Source of the DNA: Kineosporia rhizophila
GTDB taxonomy: Bacteria > Actinomycetota > Actinomycetes > Actinomycetales > Kineosporiaceae
Reading direction: 5' to 3'
Assembly (NCBI RefSeq): GCF_021277265.1
Contig: NZ_JAJSOH010000007.1
Location: forward strand, 62,001-126,000
DNA length: 64,000 bases
Shown here: positions 41,198 through 50,066 of the stretch, in pieces
How the letters are laid out: every line of letters starts with the position of its first letter
How positions within the stretch are numbered: the stretch's first letter is position 1
The notes under the pieces: model-generated
Database searches by the model: none
What the model was told of the DNA's origin: nothing
What the model saw: only the letters and a program-made list of their open reading frames with translations
Position numbers and translations under genes: made by a program

Positions 41198-41950
41198 CTA
41201 ACGAAGCGGAACGCCCGCGATCATGCCGCCGTCGACCACCAGCTCGGTGCCGGTGACGTAGGCCGAGGCGTCCCCGGCCAGGAACACCACCGCGCCGACG
41301 AGATCGTCCGGCCGGGCGGTGCGGCCCAGGGGGATGATCTGGCGCTGCGCGTCCAGGTGCACCGTCATGTCGGTCTCGACAAACCCCGGGTGCACCGAGT
41401 TCACCCGGATCCGGTCCGGCCCCAGCTCCACCGCGAGCGACTTGGTCAGCCCGCGCACGCCCCACTTGGAGGCGGTGTAGCCGTGAAGGGCGGCGCCGCC
41501 CCGCATGCCCTGTACCGAGGAGATGTTGACGATCGACCCGCCCCCGCCGGCCTTCATCGGCGCCACGGCGGCCCGCACGCCCAGGTAGACGCCGGTCAGG
41601 TTGACCGCGATCACCGAGTCCCACTGCGGGCGTTCGTACTTCTCGATCCGCCCGGCGTTGGCGATGCCCGCGTTGTTGACCAGGACATGCAGGCCGCCGA
41701 GCCCGGTGGCGGCCTCGGTGGCGGCGGCCCAGTCCGGTTCGCTGGTCACGTCGAGGGGCACGAAACGGGCCCGGTCGCCGAGCTCTTCGGCCAGGGCGCG
41801 GCCCTCGTCCTCGAGCAGGTCGCCGATCAGGACGGTGGCGCCCTGATTGTGCAGGCCGCGCACGAAGGCCGCCCCCAGGCCGCGGGCGCCCCCGCTGACC
41901 AGGGCCACCCTTCCTTCCAGGGAGTAGCTGACGTCGGGCTGGGGGCTCAT
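41198..41950 (-). CDS. SDR-family oxidoreductase (3-hydroxysteroid/glucose-dehydrogenase-like)
   Basis: The 250-residue short-chain dehydrogenase has SGGARGLG for the cofactor, the Asp after strand 2 (IGDLLEDEG, favouring NAD), NNAG, the catalytic Ser (VNISSVQGM), and Tyr and Lys (GYTASKWG). It is likely a 3-hydroxyacyl- or alcohol dehydrogenase in the same pathway. It lies four bases after the TetR gene on the same strand, with CAGGAG before ATG 41950, and should be autoregulated with it. Confidence 0.88.
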   Translation of the reverse strand: MSPQPDVSYSLEGRVALVSGGARGLGAAFVRGLHNQGATVLIGDLLEDEGRALAEELGDRARFVPLDVTSEPDWAAATEAATGLGGLHVLVNNAGIANAGRIEKYERPQWDSVIAVNLTGVYLGVRAAVAPMKAGGGGSIVNISSVQGMRGGAALHGYTASKWGVRGLTKSLAVELGPDRIRVNSVHPGFVETDMTVHLDAQRQIIPLGRTARPDDLVGAVVFLAGDASAYVTGTELVVDGGMIAGVPLR

Positions 41951-41954
41951 GGGG

Positions 41955-42638
41955 TCACTCCTGTGGGTTGGGGGGCTTGGCCTTCTGGTTCCGCGACGAT
42001 CTTGAGGACGTTTGTGAGGACGGCTTGGGTGCGGGGTGCTGGGACGAGGCGGCGATCGAGACCAGGAACATGTCGGTGAGCTGCTCGGCCAGGGTGGTCT
42101 TGTCCTCCGGGCCCGCCGGTGAGTACCAGGACGAGAGGTAGTGCAGGTCGGAGAAGAAGTGGGCAGCCATCACGGTGACCGGGATGTCGGTGCGGTAGAG
42201 CCCCTCGTCCTGCCCGCGGGTCAGCAGGCCGGTGAAGACGTCGTGATAGGCACGCCGGCGCCGGGTCACCTCGGCCTGCCGGGGAGCCGAGAGCATGTGC
42301 TGGCTGCGGAAGAACACGGTGCCCTCGAGCAGGAAGTCCACAGAGGTCTCGACGACGTCGACGCAGACCTCACGCAGGGTCTGGTGCACCCCGGCGCCCC
42401 GGTCCACGATCGCCTGCAGGTGCTCGGTCTGCACCGACAGGATCCGCTCGTAGATCGCGAAGAGCAGATCGTCCTTCGACTGGAAGTAGTGGTAGAGAGC
42501 GCCTTTGGTGACGCCCGCGGTCTCCACCAGTTGCTGCACCGAGGTGTTGGCGTAACCCTGGTCGGCGAACAGCTCCAGGGCCGCCCGCATCACGTCGTCC
42601 ACGACGCTGGTCTGTCTCATCGGGTCTTCGTCCTTCAT
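41955..42638 (-). CDS. TetR-family regulator, likely master of the island
   Basis: The 227-residue protein has a TetR helix-turn-helix at about 28-55 (YANTSVQQLVETAGVTKGALYHYFQSKDDL) and a C-terminal domain resembling acyl-CoA- or aryl-CoA-responsive repressors. It is next to palindrome site D and probably binds all four copies of the 14-bp motif, coordinating uptake, activation and beta-oxidation genes over 18 kb. The tail (PSSQTSSRSSRNQKAKPP) is encoded partly by the same 12-bp unit as the LivM tail. ATG 42620 is an alternative start. Confidence 0.88.
   Translation of the reverse strand: MKDEDPMRQTSVVDDVMRAALELFADQGYANTSVQQLVETAGVTKGALYHYFQSKDDLLFAIYERILSVQTEHLQAIVDRGAGVHQTLREVCVDVVETSVDFLLEGTVFFRSQHMLSAPRQAEVTRRRRAYHDVFTGLLTRGQDEGLYRTDIPVTVMAAHFFSDLHYLSSWYSPAGPEDKTTLAEQLTDMFLVSIAASSQHPAPKPSSQTSSRSSRNQKAKPPNPQE
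42006..42017. repeat. single copy of the 12-bp unit GGACGTTTGTGA
   Basis: Identical to the middle unit of the tandem array at 37701-37712. It lies in the 3' end of the TetR gene and encodes SQTS in its tail. Confidence 0.7.
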
Positions 42639-42673
42639 CGGTGCGGATCTCGAACAACACCCGGTCTCGCCGA

Positions 42674-42687
42674 ACCGACCGGGCGGT
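42674..42687. promoter_or_regulatory. palindrome site D upstream of the TetR-SDR operon
   Basis: ACCGACCGGGCGGT, 36 nt before the TetR start, in position for autoregulation. It fits ACCGnnCGnnCGGT exactly. Confidence 0.65.
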
Positions 42688-42803
42688 TTGACGGTACATG
42701 ACGGCAGCGGGCGCCCAGCGGGGGAGAGGCTGGGTGATGTGGGTCACGCTCGTCTGCCAAGGTGGAGAAACGTGCAGGTAACGGCGGCGGCCGTCATGCG
42801 TAA

Positions 42804-42817
42804 CTATCGCCCGATAG
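42804..42817. promoter_or_regulatory. inverted repeat CTATCG-cc-CGATAG upstream of the peptide ABC operon
   Basis: Perfect six-base arms at 42804-42809 and 42812-42817, about 40 nt before ATG 42858. It may be an operator or overlap the -10 region (AT-rich GATAGCTAATAG). The binder is unknown. Confidence 0.45.
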
Positions 42818-42857
42818 CTAATAGGGGCCCCGGCCGTCCCCGAGAAAGCGTCCGCCC

Positions 42858-44444
42858 ATGCCTCAGCGCTCGCGCACCACGATCTCCCTGTCCGCCGGCC
42901 TCGCTGCTCTGGTCCTGGGCCTGTCTGCCTGCAGCGGCAGCACCCCGGGGGCCGACACCGGCACCACCGCCGGCGGGGAGGACACGCTCCGCCTGGCGTT
43001 CCTCGGTGGCATCTCCACCCCCGACCCGGACAGCGCCTACGACGGCTACGAACTGAACCTGGTCAACAGCGCGTACGAGGGCCTGCTCGACTACCGGCCC
43101 GGCCAGGCGGAGCCCGAGCTCGTGGGCCGGCTGGCCACCGAGTGGACGGCCAGTGACGACAACACCGAGTTCACCTTCACCCTGCGCGAGGGCGTCACCT
43201 TCCACGACGGCACCCCCTTCACCGCCGACGCGGTCAAGGCCTCGTTCGACCGCCGTCTCGCGGTCGACGCCGGGCCCGCCTACATGGTCAAGGGCGTCGA
43301 GAGCGTGACCAGCTCCGGCGAGAACGAGGTGACGGTCAGGCTCTCCAGCCCCAACGCGTCCTTCCTCGACCTGCTCGCCTCACCGTTCGGGCCGAAGATG
43401 ATCAGCCCGGCCGCGCTGAAGGAACACCCGTGGACCGGTGAGGAGGACAACTGGTTCGCCACCAACGACGCCGGCACCGGCCCCTACAGCTACAGCGCTT
43501 TCGAGCCCGGCGTGTCCTACGGCCTGAAGGAGTACGCCGACTACTGGGGTGAGGAGCCGGGTTACGCGAACGTCGACTTCGCCGTCGCCTCGAACCTGTC
43601 CACGGTGCAGCTCCAGCTCGAGAAGGGCGAGGTGGACGGCCTGATCGGCTACACCGACAGTGCCTCCTACGCCTCCCTGGAGAGCAAGGAGAACCTGACC
43701 GGGTACACCTTCCCGAGCATGCAGACGCCCACCCTGTTCGTGAACCCGAAGAGCCCCGAGCTGAGCGACGACGCCACCCGCAAGGCGTTCATGGCCGGCA
43801 TCGACTTCCCCTCCCTGGCCCAGAAGGCGCTCGGCGACACCGGCGCCCCCACCACCCAGGTGTTTCCCGAAAACCTGATCCCGGCCGAGCTCAACCAGCA
43901 GAAGATCCAGCCGGTGCCGGGTGCCCTGCCCGACCTGGCCGAGGGAAAGCTCTCCGGCGGAACGATTTCCTGCGGCTACCCGGAGAGCAGCGCCTCCGGC
44001 CAGTCGTTGTGCGACAACCTCACCGCCGGCCTGAACGAGGCCGGGGTCAAGGCCGAGAGCACCGGATACGCCAGCGGTACGTTCTTCCCGGCTCTGGAGA
44101 AGGGCGCCGACGGGCCGGACATCGCCTTCTTCTCCGGCTTCCCCGACACTGCCCACCCCGACGCCTGGGGCACCGTCTTCTACACCCCCGACGGCGGTCT
44201 GGACCTCTTCGGGGCCGAGGTGCCCGGGGTTGCGCAGCTGCTGGCCGAGGCTGCGGAGACCGACGACGAGAAACTCTACGGTGAGGTCGCGGCGAAGGTC
44301 AGCGAGTCGGCCTACTGGTACTCGGCCGCCAAGAGCCTTGGCACGGCGGTGTTCCAGTCGGGCATCGGCGGTGTCGAGAAGTCGTACAACCCGGTGATCA
44401 CCGGCTACCTGCAGCTGCAGCTCCTGACCCCCGCGGGTTCCTGA
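42858..44444 (+). CDS. peptide/nickel-type ABC importer substrate-binding lipoprotein
   Basis: The 528-residue SBP_bac_5 protein is exported as a lipoprotein (LGLSACSG, Cys25). Family features include TLREGVTFHDGTPFTADAVK and a TGPYSYSAFEPG segment in the ligand cleft. It heads a tightly packed operon with the fused ATPase and two permeases. The ligand may be a peptide, but the amidohydrolase-like genes at the end of the operon point to an amide or carbamoyl compound. The start lacks a strong ribosome site (GAGAAAG about 11 nt upstream). Confidence 0.92.
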   Translation: MPQRSRTTISLSAGLAALVLGLSACSGSTPGADTGTTAGGEDTLRLAFLGGISTPDPDSAYDGYELNLVNSAYEGLLDYRPGQAEPELVGRLATEWTASDDNTEFTFTLREGVTFHDGTPFTADAVKASFDRRLAVDAGPAYMVKGVESVTSSGENEVTVRLSSPNASFLDLLASPFGPKMISPAALKEHPWTGEEDNWFATNDAGTGPYSYSAFEPGVSYGLKEYADYWGEEPGYANVDFAVASNLSTVQLQLEKGEVDGLIGYTDSASYASLESKENLTGYTFPSMQTPTLFVNPKSPELSDDATRKAFMAGIDFPSLAQKALGDTGAPTTQVFPENLIPAELNQQKIQPVPGALPDLAEGKLSGGTISCGYPESSASGQSLCDNLTAGLNEAGVKAESTGYASGTFFPALEKGADGPDIAFFSGFPDTAHPDAWGTVFYTPDGGLDLFGAEVPGVAQLLAEAAETDDEKLYGEVAAKVSESAYWYSAAKSLGTAVFQSGIGGVEKSYNPVITGYLQLQLLTPAGS

Positions 44445-44445
44445 C

Positions 44446-46143
44446 ATGGTCATCGCGCTGACCGTGAACGGCCTCTCCGTGCGCTATCCCGGCCGCAGCA
44501 CCTGGGCCGTGGAGGACGTCTCGTTCGTCATCGAGCCGGGCCGCTGCCTGGGCCTGGTCGGCGAGTCCGGTTCCGGCAAGAGCACCATCGGCCTGGCCGT
44601 GCAGGGGCTGCTCACCGACCAGCGCGGTGCCACCGGGATCACGACCGCCGGTCAGATCGAGATCGGCGGCACGACGCTGGAACCGGGAGCCGAGGCAGGC
44701 TGGCGGGGTGTGCGTGGTCATCAGGTCACCACCGTGTTCCAGGACCCGATGTCCTCGCTCGACCCGACCATGACCATCGGCCGGCTGCTCGGCCTGGTCA
44801 CCGGCAACGCCAACGAAAGCCGGCGTTGGCTGGAGGAGGTCGAGATCCGCCAGCCAGAAACGGTTCTCCGCAGCTTCCCGCACCAACTATCCGGCGGCAT
44901 GCGTCAGCGTGTGATGATCGCGCTGGCGCTGGCCCGGCGGCCCACCCTGCTGGTCGCCGACGAGCCGACCACCGCCCTCGACGTCAGTGTCCAGGCGCAG
45001 ATCCTGAAACTGCTCACCCGGGAACGAGAACAGCTCGGCTGCGGTGTCCTGTTCGTCACCCACGACCTGGGGGTGGCCCGGTCGGTCTGTGACGAGGTGG
45101 CGGTGATGCACAGCGGAAAGATCGTCGAGTACGGACGCACGACAAAGGTTTTCGAGCGACCTTCAGTCGCGTACACCCGGCGTCTGGTGGCGTCCCGGCT
45201 CACCCTGGCCACCGACCGGGAACGTCCGGTGGGGCTTCCGGAGGCGACGGTGGTCGCCTCGATGTCCGAAGCGCTCGGGCAGGGCGAACAGGGGACGTCC
45301 GAACTCACCAAGAGCTGGTCGGACGGGCTTCTGCGGTGGAGCCGTTTCGGTCAGAACCGAACAGAGGACGTCGCAGTCGCCTCCGCGGTCGGCGTCAACT
45401 CGTTCGCGCTCGAGTTGGCAAAGGTGCAGAAGTCGTTCGCCACGGGTGGATTCGGCCGCCCCACCCGCAAAGCGGTCCTGCACGGCGTTGATCTGCGGGT
45501 CGGCCCGCGCGAGAGCGTGGCGCTGGTGGGGGAGAGCGGTTCGGGCAAGTCCACCATCCTGCGGATCGCCGCCGGGCTGGAGCAGGCGGACAGCGGCGAC
45601 GTGGTGGTGGACCGCCGACGGGGTGAAGGTGTCCAGGTCATCTTCCAGGACGCGGGCGCCTCGCTCACCCCGTGGCTGACCGTGCGGTCGCTCCTGCTGG
45701 AACGGCTGGGCAACACCCGTACCGGGGCCGGCCTGGACAAGGCCGGCCGGCAGGAGCACGTGCGGCTGGCGCTGGAGCGGGTGGCTCTGCCGGAGGAGGT
45801 GCTGGACGCCCGGCCGGCGCAGTTGTCCGGTGGGCAGCGGCAGCGGGTGGCGATCGCCCGCGCGGTGGTGGTGCCGCCCTCGCTGCTGCTGTGCGACGAG
45901 CCGACCAGTGCCCTGGACGTCTCGGTGGCCTGTTCGGTGCTGAACCTGCTCAACCTGCTGCGGCACGACCTGGGCCTGCCGATGCTGTTCGTCACCCACG
46001 ACCTGGCCGCGGCCCGGGTGATCGCCGACCGGGTGGTCGTGATCAGCCAGGGCCGGATCGTCGAGAGCGTGCCGTCGGACGACCTCGGCACCGCCATCAC
46101 CAGCGACTACGGACGGAGGCTGCTGGATGCCGTCCTCGACTGA
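44446..46143 (+). CDS. fused double ATPase of a peptide-type ABC importer (DppD-DppF fusion)
   Basis: The 565-residue protein has two complete nucleotide-binding domains. NBD1 is at about 1-260 (GESGSGKST at 39-47, [19 protein letters not shown]). NBD2 is at about 325-560 (a second [28 protein letters not shown]). A linker of about 60 residues joins them. NBD1 matches DppD-type and NBD2 DppF-type ATPases, so a single chain replaces the usual heterodimer. It begins two bases after the binding-protein stop and overlaps the next permease gene by 17 bases. Confidence 0.94.
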   Translation: MVIALTVNGLSVRYPGRSTWAVEDVSFVIEPGRCLGLVGESGSGKSTIGLAVQGLLTDQRGATGITTAGQIEIGGTTLEPGAEAGWRGVRGHQVTTVFQDPMSSLDPTMTIGRLLGLVTGNANESRRWLEEVEIRQPETVLRSFPHQLSGGMRQRVMIALALARRPTLLVADEPTTALDVSVQAQILKLLTREREQLGCGVLFVTHDLGVARSVCDEVAVMHSGKIVEYGRTTKVFERPSVAYTRRLVASRLTLATDRERPVGLPEATVVASMSEALGQGEQGTSELTKSWSDGLLRWSRFGQNRTEDVAVASAVGVNSFALELAKVQKSFATGGFGRPTRKAVLHGVDLRVGPRESVALVGESGSGKSTILRIAAGLEQADSGDVVVDRRRGEGVQVIFQDAGASLTPWLTVRSLLLERLGNTRTGAGLDKAGRQEHVRLALERVALPEEVLDARPAQLSGGQRQRVAIARAVVVPPSLLLCDEPTSALDVSVACSVLNLLNLLRHDLGLPMLFVTHDLAAARVIADRVVVISQGRIVESVPSDDLGTAITSDYGRRLLDAVLD

Positions 46144-46945
46144 GACCAGGCGGGGGTCCCAGATCTCCTTGGCCGCCCTGCTGGTCGTGGTGCTGCTGGC
46201 CCTGTTCGGCCCGTTGCTCTCGCCCTACGAGAGCAACATCCCCTCCGGTGACGCCTATCTGGCGCCGTTGTCCGGCGGGCATCTGCTCGGCACCGACAAC
46301 CTGGGCTTCGACCTGCTCACCCGCGTGCTCGAGGGCGCGCGCATCAGCCTGTTCGCCGCGTTCGTGGTCACCCTGGCCAGCGCCCTGCTCGGCCTGCTGA
46401 TCGGGGCCGTGGCCGGATTCCTGGGCGGCTGGGTGGACGCGGTGCTGATGCGGGTCACCGACCTGTTCCTGGCCTTCCCGGCCACGATCGTCGCGATGGC
46501 GATCGTCGCCGCGCTCGGGCCCGGCCTGCGCAGTTCCATGATCGGCATCGCGATCGTCTGGTGGCCGCTCTACGCCCGCATCGCCCGGGGCGAGATCCGC
46601 CGGGCGGCCGGGAGCCTGCACGTGGAGGCGGCTCGCCTGGCCGGTACCCGGGGGCCGCGGCTGATGCTGCGCCACGCGCTGCCCACCGTGCTCCCGACCG
46701 TGCTGGTCACCGCCAGCCTGGACATCGGCGGGGTGATCATGACGCTGGCCGCCCTGGCCTTCGTCGGGCTCGGCTCGCCGGCGCCCTCCCCGGAACTGGG
46801 CCTGATGTCCAGCGCCGGGCTGCCCTTCCTGCTGGACGCGTGGTGGATCGCGGTGGTGCCGGGCGTCGCGGTGGGCGTGCTGTCGCTGATCTTCAACTAT
46901 CTCGGCGACGGCCTGCGCTCGACGCTGCGGGCGAGAGGAGCCTGA
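46127..46945 (+). CDS. peptide-type ABC importer permease, DppC-like
   Basis: The 272-residue protein has an N-terminal helix, the DppC-type periplasmic segment (GGHLLGTDNLGFDLLTRVLEGAR) and a BPD_transp_1 domain with the EAA coupling loop (EAARLAGTRGPRLMLRHALP). It pairs with the DppB-like protein encoded next. The gene order is inverted relative to the common DppB-DppC order. Its start overlaps the ATPase gene. Confidence 0.92.
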   Translation: MPSSTETRRGSQISLAALLVVVLLALFGPLLSPYESNIPSGDAYLAPLSGGHLLGTDNLGFDLLTRVLEGARISLFAAFVVTLASALLGLLIGAVAGFLGGWVDAVLMRVTDLFLAFPATIVAMAIVAALGPGLRSSMIGIAIVWWPLYARIARGEIRRAAGSLHVEAARLAGTRGPRLMLRHALPTVLPTVLVTASLDIGGVIMTLAALAFVGLGSPAPSPELGLMSSAGLPFLLDAWWIAVVPGVAVGVLSLIFNYLGDGLRSTLRARGA

Positions 46946-46948
46946 GTC

Positions 46949-47944
46949 ATGGTCCGGTTCACCCTTTCCCGGTTGGGTTCGCTGGTCGTGGTGCTGTTCG
47001 CGCTGTCGGTGCTGATCTTCACGGTCAGCCGGTTCGGCGGCGGAGACCCGGTGCGGGCCTTCGTCGGCGGCAACGCCTCCCCGGAGGCGATCGCGGCGGC
47101 CCGGGCCCGGCTCGGCCTCGACCAGCCGCTGGTGCTGCAGTACTGGGACTACCTGACCCGGCTGGTGCAGGGCGACCTCGGGCTGAGCCTGAGCACCAAA
47201 CGCCCGGTCGCGGACGAGCTGGGCACCCGCATCCCGGCCACCGCGGAACTGATGCTGGCCACCATCGTCCTGGCGGTGGTCATCGCGCTGGTGCTGGCCC
47301 GTGGCTACACCATGGGCGGCCGGGCGGGCAGCGTGCTGCGGTTCGTGCTGTTCAGCGCGGCCAGCGCCCCCGCGTTCCTGATCGCCACCGGCGGTCTGCT
47401 GCTCTTCTTCGGGCAGTTCGGCTGGCTGCCGGTCTCCGGCCGCACCTCCTACGGGGCGAGCAGCGGCCTGAGCGGGATGTTCGTGCTGGACGGGCTGATC
47501 ACCGGCAACCTGGCCTACGCCTTCGACGCGCTCCGGCACCTGGTGCTGCCGGCCACCGCGGCCAGCCTGGGCCCGGCCGTGGCGCTGGCCCGTGTGCTGG
47601 CCGACGGGCTGTCGACCAGCATGAGCTCCGGATATGCCCGCACCGCGCGGTCTCTGGGCGAGACCGAGCCCCAGCTGCTGCGGCGGCACGGTCTGCGCAA
47701 CGCCGCCGGACCGGCGATCAGCCTGCTCGGCGTGCAGATCGGGATGATGCTCTCCAGCCTGGTGGTGGTCGAGGAGATCTTCTCCTGGAACGGCCTGGGC
47801 CAGTACCTGGTCCGGGCGATCGGCGCGGCCGACACCAACTCAGTGGCCACGATCAGCCTTCTGCTGGGCGCGGTCTACGTCGTCGTCAACACCGTTGTCG
47901 ATCTGTGCCTGGCGGCGCTGGACCCCCGCGTCCGCCTTTCCTGA
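46949..47944 (+). CDS. peptide-type ABC importer permease, DppB-like
   Basis: The 331-residue membrane protein has the DppB hallmark N-terminus (FTLSRLGSLVVVLFALSVLIF) and GLDQPLVLQYWDYLTRLVQGDLG. Helices follow, with an EAA-like loop (ARTARSLGETEPQLLRRHGLRNA) contacting the ATPase. It lies three bases after the DppC-like gene. Confidence 0.92.
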   Translation: MVRFTLSRLGSLVVVLFALSVLIFTVSRFGGGDPVRAFVGGNASPEAIAAARARLGLDQPLVLQYWDYLTRLVQGDLGLSLSTKRPVADELGTRIPATAELMLATIVLAVVIALVLARGYTMGGRAGSVLRFVLFSAASAPAFLIATGGLLLFFGQFGWLPVSGRTSYGASSGLSGMFVLDGLITGNLAYAFDALRHLVLPATAASLGPAVALARVLADGLSTSMSSGYARTARSLGETEPQLLRRHGLRNAAGPAISLLGVQIGMMLSSLVVVEEIFSWNGLGQYLVRAIGAADTNSVATISLLLGAVYVVVNTVVDLCLAALDPRVRLS

Positions 47945-47955
47945 AAGGGTTTTCC

Positions 47956-48444
47956 GTGAAAGAAGTCGACGAGCCGCTGCGGGTCCGGGACTGGACGCCG
48001 TCGGGCGAGCTGAAACCGGTCGGAACGGTGGCGCTGGTCCTGCTGGACGACACCGGTGCAGAAGCGCTGGTCCGGGCCTGCCGGGACCAGAACGTGCCGG
48101 TCGTCTTCGCCGGCCGCTTCGGCGCGGTGCCGGTGATCGAGGCCCGGCCCGAGGAGTACGTGGTGCGCCGGCACCGCGACTCGGCCTTCTTCGGTACCGA
48201 GCTCGACCTGATCCTGCGCGGCTACCAGGTGCAGACGGTGCTCCTGGCCGGGGGCACGAGCGATGTGACCGTGCACTACACCGCGGTGGACGCGCATCAG
48301 CTCGACTACCACTTCCGGGCCGTCACCGATCTCATCACCGGCTCGGACGACGAGCTGCACCAGGCCGCCCTGCGCGCGATGAAGTACCTGCAGCGTGACT
48401 CGCTGGTCACCCTCGCCGCCGTCGAAAGCTGGTTGTCCGCATGA
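47956..48444 (+). CDS. isochorismatase-fold protein without catalytic cysteine (probable pseudoenzyme)
   Basis: The 162-residue protein aligns along its length with the next gene product (FFGTELDLILRGYQVQTVLL against FFATELDIVLKQYQVETLVM). The aspartate is kept (D31), but the catalytic lysine is R72 and the nucleophilic cysteine is T105 (GGTSDVTVHYTAVDAH). About 40 residues covering the active-site lid are missing. It should be inactive as a hydrolase and may partner or regulate the intact enzyme, or bind a ligand. GTG 47956 follows AAAGGG. Its stop overlaps the next start (ATGA), so both are coproduced. Confidence 0.8.
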   Translation: MKEVDEPLRVRDWTPSGELKPVGTVALVLLDDTGAEALVRACRDQNVPVVFAGRFGAVPVIEARPEEYVVRRHRDSAFFGTELDLILRGYQVQTVLLAGGTSDVTVHYTAVDAHQLDYHFRAVTDLITGSDDELHQAALRAMKYLQRDSLVTLAAVESWLSA

Positions 48445-49013
48445 ACATCAAGGGGAACACGGCTCTGCTGGTCGTCGACTTCCAGGGCGGCGACCTGTCC
48501 GGCCCCAAGGCGGCCTACGCCCACGGGCAGCTGCACCGGGCCCAGGCGCTGGTCGCGGCCAGCCGGGCCGCCGGGGTGCCGGTGATCTGGGTGCAGGAGG
48601 TGCACAAGCCGCACCTGGCCGACATCGGCCGGGAGCTGGACGGTTCCGAGGGGCCGCACTGCATCGAGGGCAATCCGGCCACCGAGATCGCCACCGGACT
48701 GGGGCCGGTCGGCGCCGAGCACCACATCCGCAAGCGCCGCTACTCCTCGTTCTTCGCCACCGAGCTGGACATCGTGCTCAAGCAGTACCAGGTCGAGACC
48801 CTGGTGATGATCGGCGGTTTCACCGACATCTGCATCCTGTACACCTCGGTCGACGCGCACCAGCGCGACCTCACGCTGAACGTGGTCGGCGACGTGGTGG
48901 CCGGGTCCAGCCGGCAGGCGCACGACGACGCGCTGAAGATGATCCAGCACCTGCAGCCCTCGGCCCTGGTGACTTCGCAGGACGTGCTGAACTGGCTGGC
49001 GGTGGCCGTCTAG
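48441..49013 (+). CDS. isochorismatase-family cysteine hydrolase
   Basis: The 190-residue hydrolase has the full triad: D13 (LLVVDFQGG), K98 (HHIRKRRYSSF) and C131 (GGFTDICILYTSVDAH). Family members hydrolyse amides, carbamoyl compounds (N-carbamoylsarcosine, ureidoacrylate, biuret), nicotinamide or vinyl ethers. As the last enzyme gene of an importer operon it probably splits the imported compound. The exact substrate is unknown. Confidence 0.9.
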   Translation: MNIKGNTALLVVDFQGGDLSGPKAAYAHGQLHRAQALVAASRAAGVPVIWVQEVHKPHLADIGRELDGSEGPHCIEGNPATEIATGLGPVGAEHHIRKRRYSSFFATELDIVLKQYQVETLVMIGGFTDICILYTSVDAHQRDLTLNVVGDVVAGSSRQAHDDALKMIQHLQPSALVTSQDVLNWLAVAV

Positions 49014-49016
49014 GAT
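49011..49016 (+). promoter_or_regulatory. -10 element TAGGAT, leaderless start
   Basis: TAGGAT overlaps the hydrolase stop codon and lies six bases before ATG 49023, so the NTF2-like gene may have its own leaderless transcript inside the operon. Confidence 0.5.
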
Positions 49017-49022
49017 GGCCGG

Positions 49023-49397
49023 ATGGACGAGACCCGCCGGATCGCAGTCGCCTACGTCGAGTCGTGCGAGCAGCGCGACTGGGCCGCGTTCGAGGCCCTG
49101 CTGGCCGAGGACGTGGTGTACGAGATGCCGCAGACCCGCGAGCGCATCTCGGGTCGCGAGCGCTTCGTGCGCTTCAACCGGGAGTACCCGGGTGAGTGGC
49201 ACCTGTCGGTCCGGCGGGTGGTCGCCGAGGGCCTGAACGCGGTGGTCTGGATGGCTGTTTCGGTCGGATCGGAACAGGTGGACGCCTGTGTATGGCTCGA
49301 TCTGTCGGAGTCGGGCCGGATCAGCCGCATCACGGACTTCTGGCCGGAGGCCTACGAGCCCCCGGCCGGCCGTGAGCATCTGGTCGAGCGCTGGTGA
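49023..49397 (+). CDS. NTF2-like (SnoaL-type) small protein
   Basis: The 124-residue single cone-fold domain has VAYVESCEQRDWAAFEALLAEDVVYEMP at the start and ISRITDFWPEAYEPP at the end, typical of SnoaL/nuclear-transport-factor-2-like ketosteroid isomerase relatives. Substrate and reaction are unknown. It lies nine bases after the hydrolase gene and one base from the end of the convergent TetR gene. Confidence 0.82.
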   Translation: MDETRRIAVAYVESCEQRDWAAFEALLAEDVVYEMPQTRERISGRERFVRFNREYPGEWHLSVRRVVAEGLNAVVWMAVSVGSEQVDACVWLDLSESGRISRITDFWPEAYEPPAGREHLVERW

Positions 49398-49398
49398 G

Positions 49399-50013
49399 TC
49401 AGCGCACCACGGCGAGCACGGCGTCGCGTACCGCCGGGGCCAGGCGCTCGCCGTCGACCGCCCGGCTGTGCACCCGCCGCAGGATCCAGCCCTCGACCAT
49501 GGTGAACACCACCTCGGTCACGGTCTCGAGATCGTCGGTGCTGCGGCCGTTCTCGGTCAGGGCGGCGCCCACCAGCTCGCGGTAGACCGCGTACAGCAGG
49601 CGCCCGTGCTCGGCCATGCCGGCGGCAAGGCCCTCGTGGCGCACCTCGGGCAGGTAGCCGAGCAGAGCCACGTTGTACGGCCCGTCGCAGAGCATCTTCA
49701 CGTCGAACTCGACCAGCCGGCCCAGGCGCTGGGTGGCGGTGAGCGCGGGGTCGGCGCGCAGTTGCTCGAAGCGCTCGAGGGTGGGGCGGAAGGTCTGCAG
49801 CTCCACCTCGACCAGGATGTCGGCCTTGACCGCGAAGTGCGAGTAAAGCGACGGCTGTCGAATACCTACCTTCTCGGCGATGTCTCGCGTGGTGGTGGCC
49901 GCGTAGCCCTGGGTGCTGAAGAGCTCCGTGGCCGCCTCGACGATGCGCCGGCGGGCCGAACCCCGCCGGTCGTGCCTCGACCGCACGGCGGAATCCCTCA
50001 CGGTCTCGGACAT
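49399..50013 (-). CDS. TetR-family transcriptional regulator
   Basis: The 204-residue protein has the TetR DNA-binding domain at about 17-65 (TELFSTQGYAATTTRDIAEKVGIRQPSLYSHF) and a C-terminal helical domain of TetR_C type. ATG 50013 is chosen because a -10-like CACACT (minus strand) lies six bases upstream and overlaps an inverted repeat, consistent with autorepression. The convergent transporter/hydrolase operon or the NTF2-like gene 53 nt upstream could be targets. Confidence 0.88.
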   Translation of the reverse strand: MSETVRDSAVRSRHDRRGSARRRIVEAATELFSTQGYAATTTRDIAEKVGIRQPSLYSHFAVKADILVEVELQTFRPTLERFEQLRADPALTATQRLGRLVEFDVKMLCDGPYNVALLGYLPEVRHEGLAAGMAEHGRLLYAVYRELVGAALTENGRSTDDLETVTEVVFTMVEGWILRRVHSRAVDGERLAPAVRDAVLAVVR

Positions 50014-50016
50014 CTG

Positions 50017-50031
50017 ACCAGTGTGCCTGGT
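50017..50031. promoter_or_regulatory. inverted repeat ACCAG-N5-CTGGT at a leaderless TetR promoter
   Basis: Five-base perfect arms flank five bases. The repeat covers the minus-strand -10-like CACACT (50025-50020), six bases from ATG 50013. It is a candidate autoregulatory operator. Confidence 0.4.
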
Positions 50032-50066
50032 GCCTGCGGGAAAGTCAGGCGGGAGGCGCTGTAATG

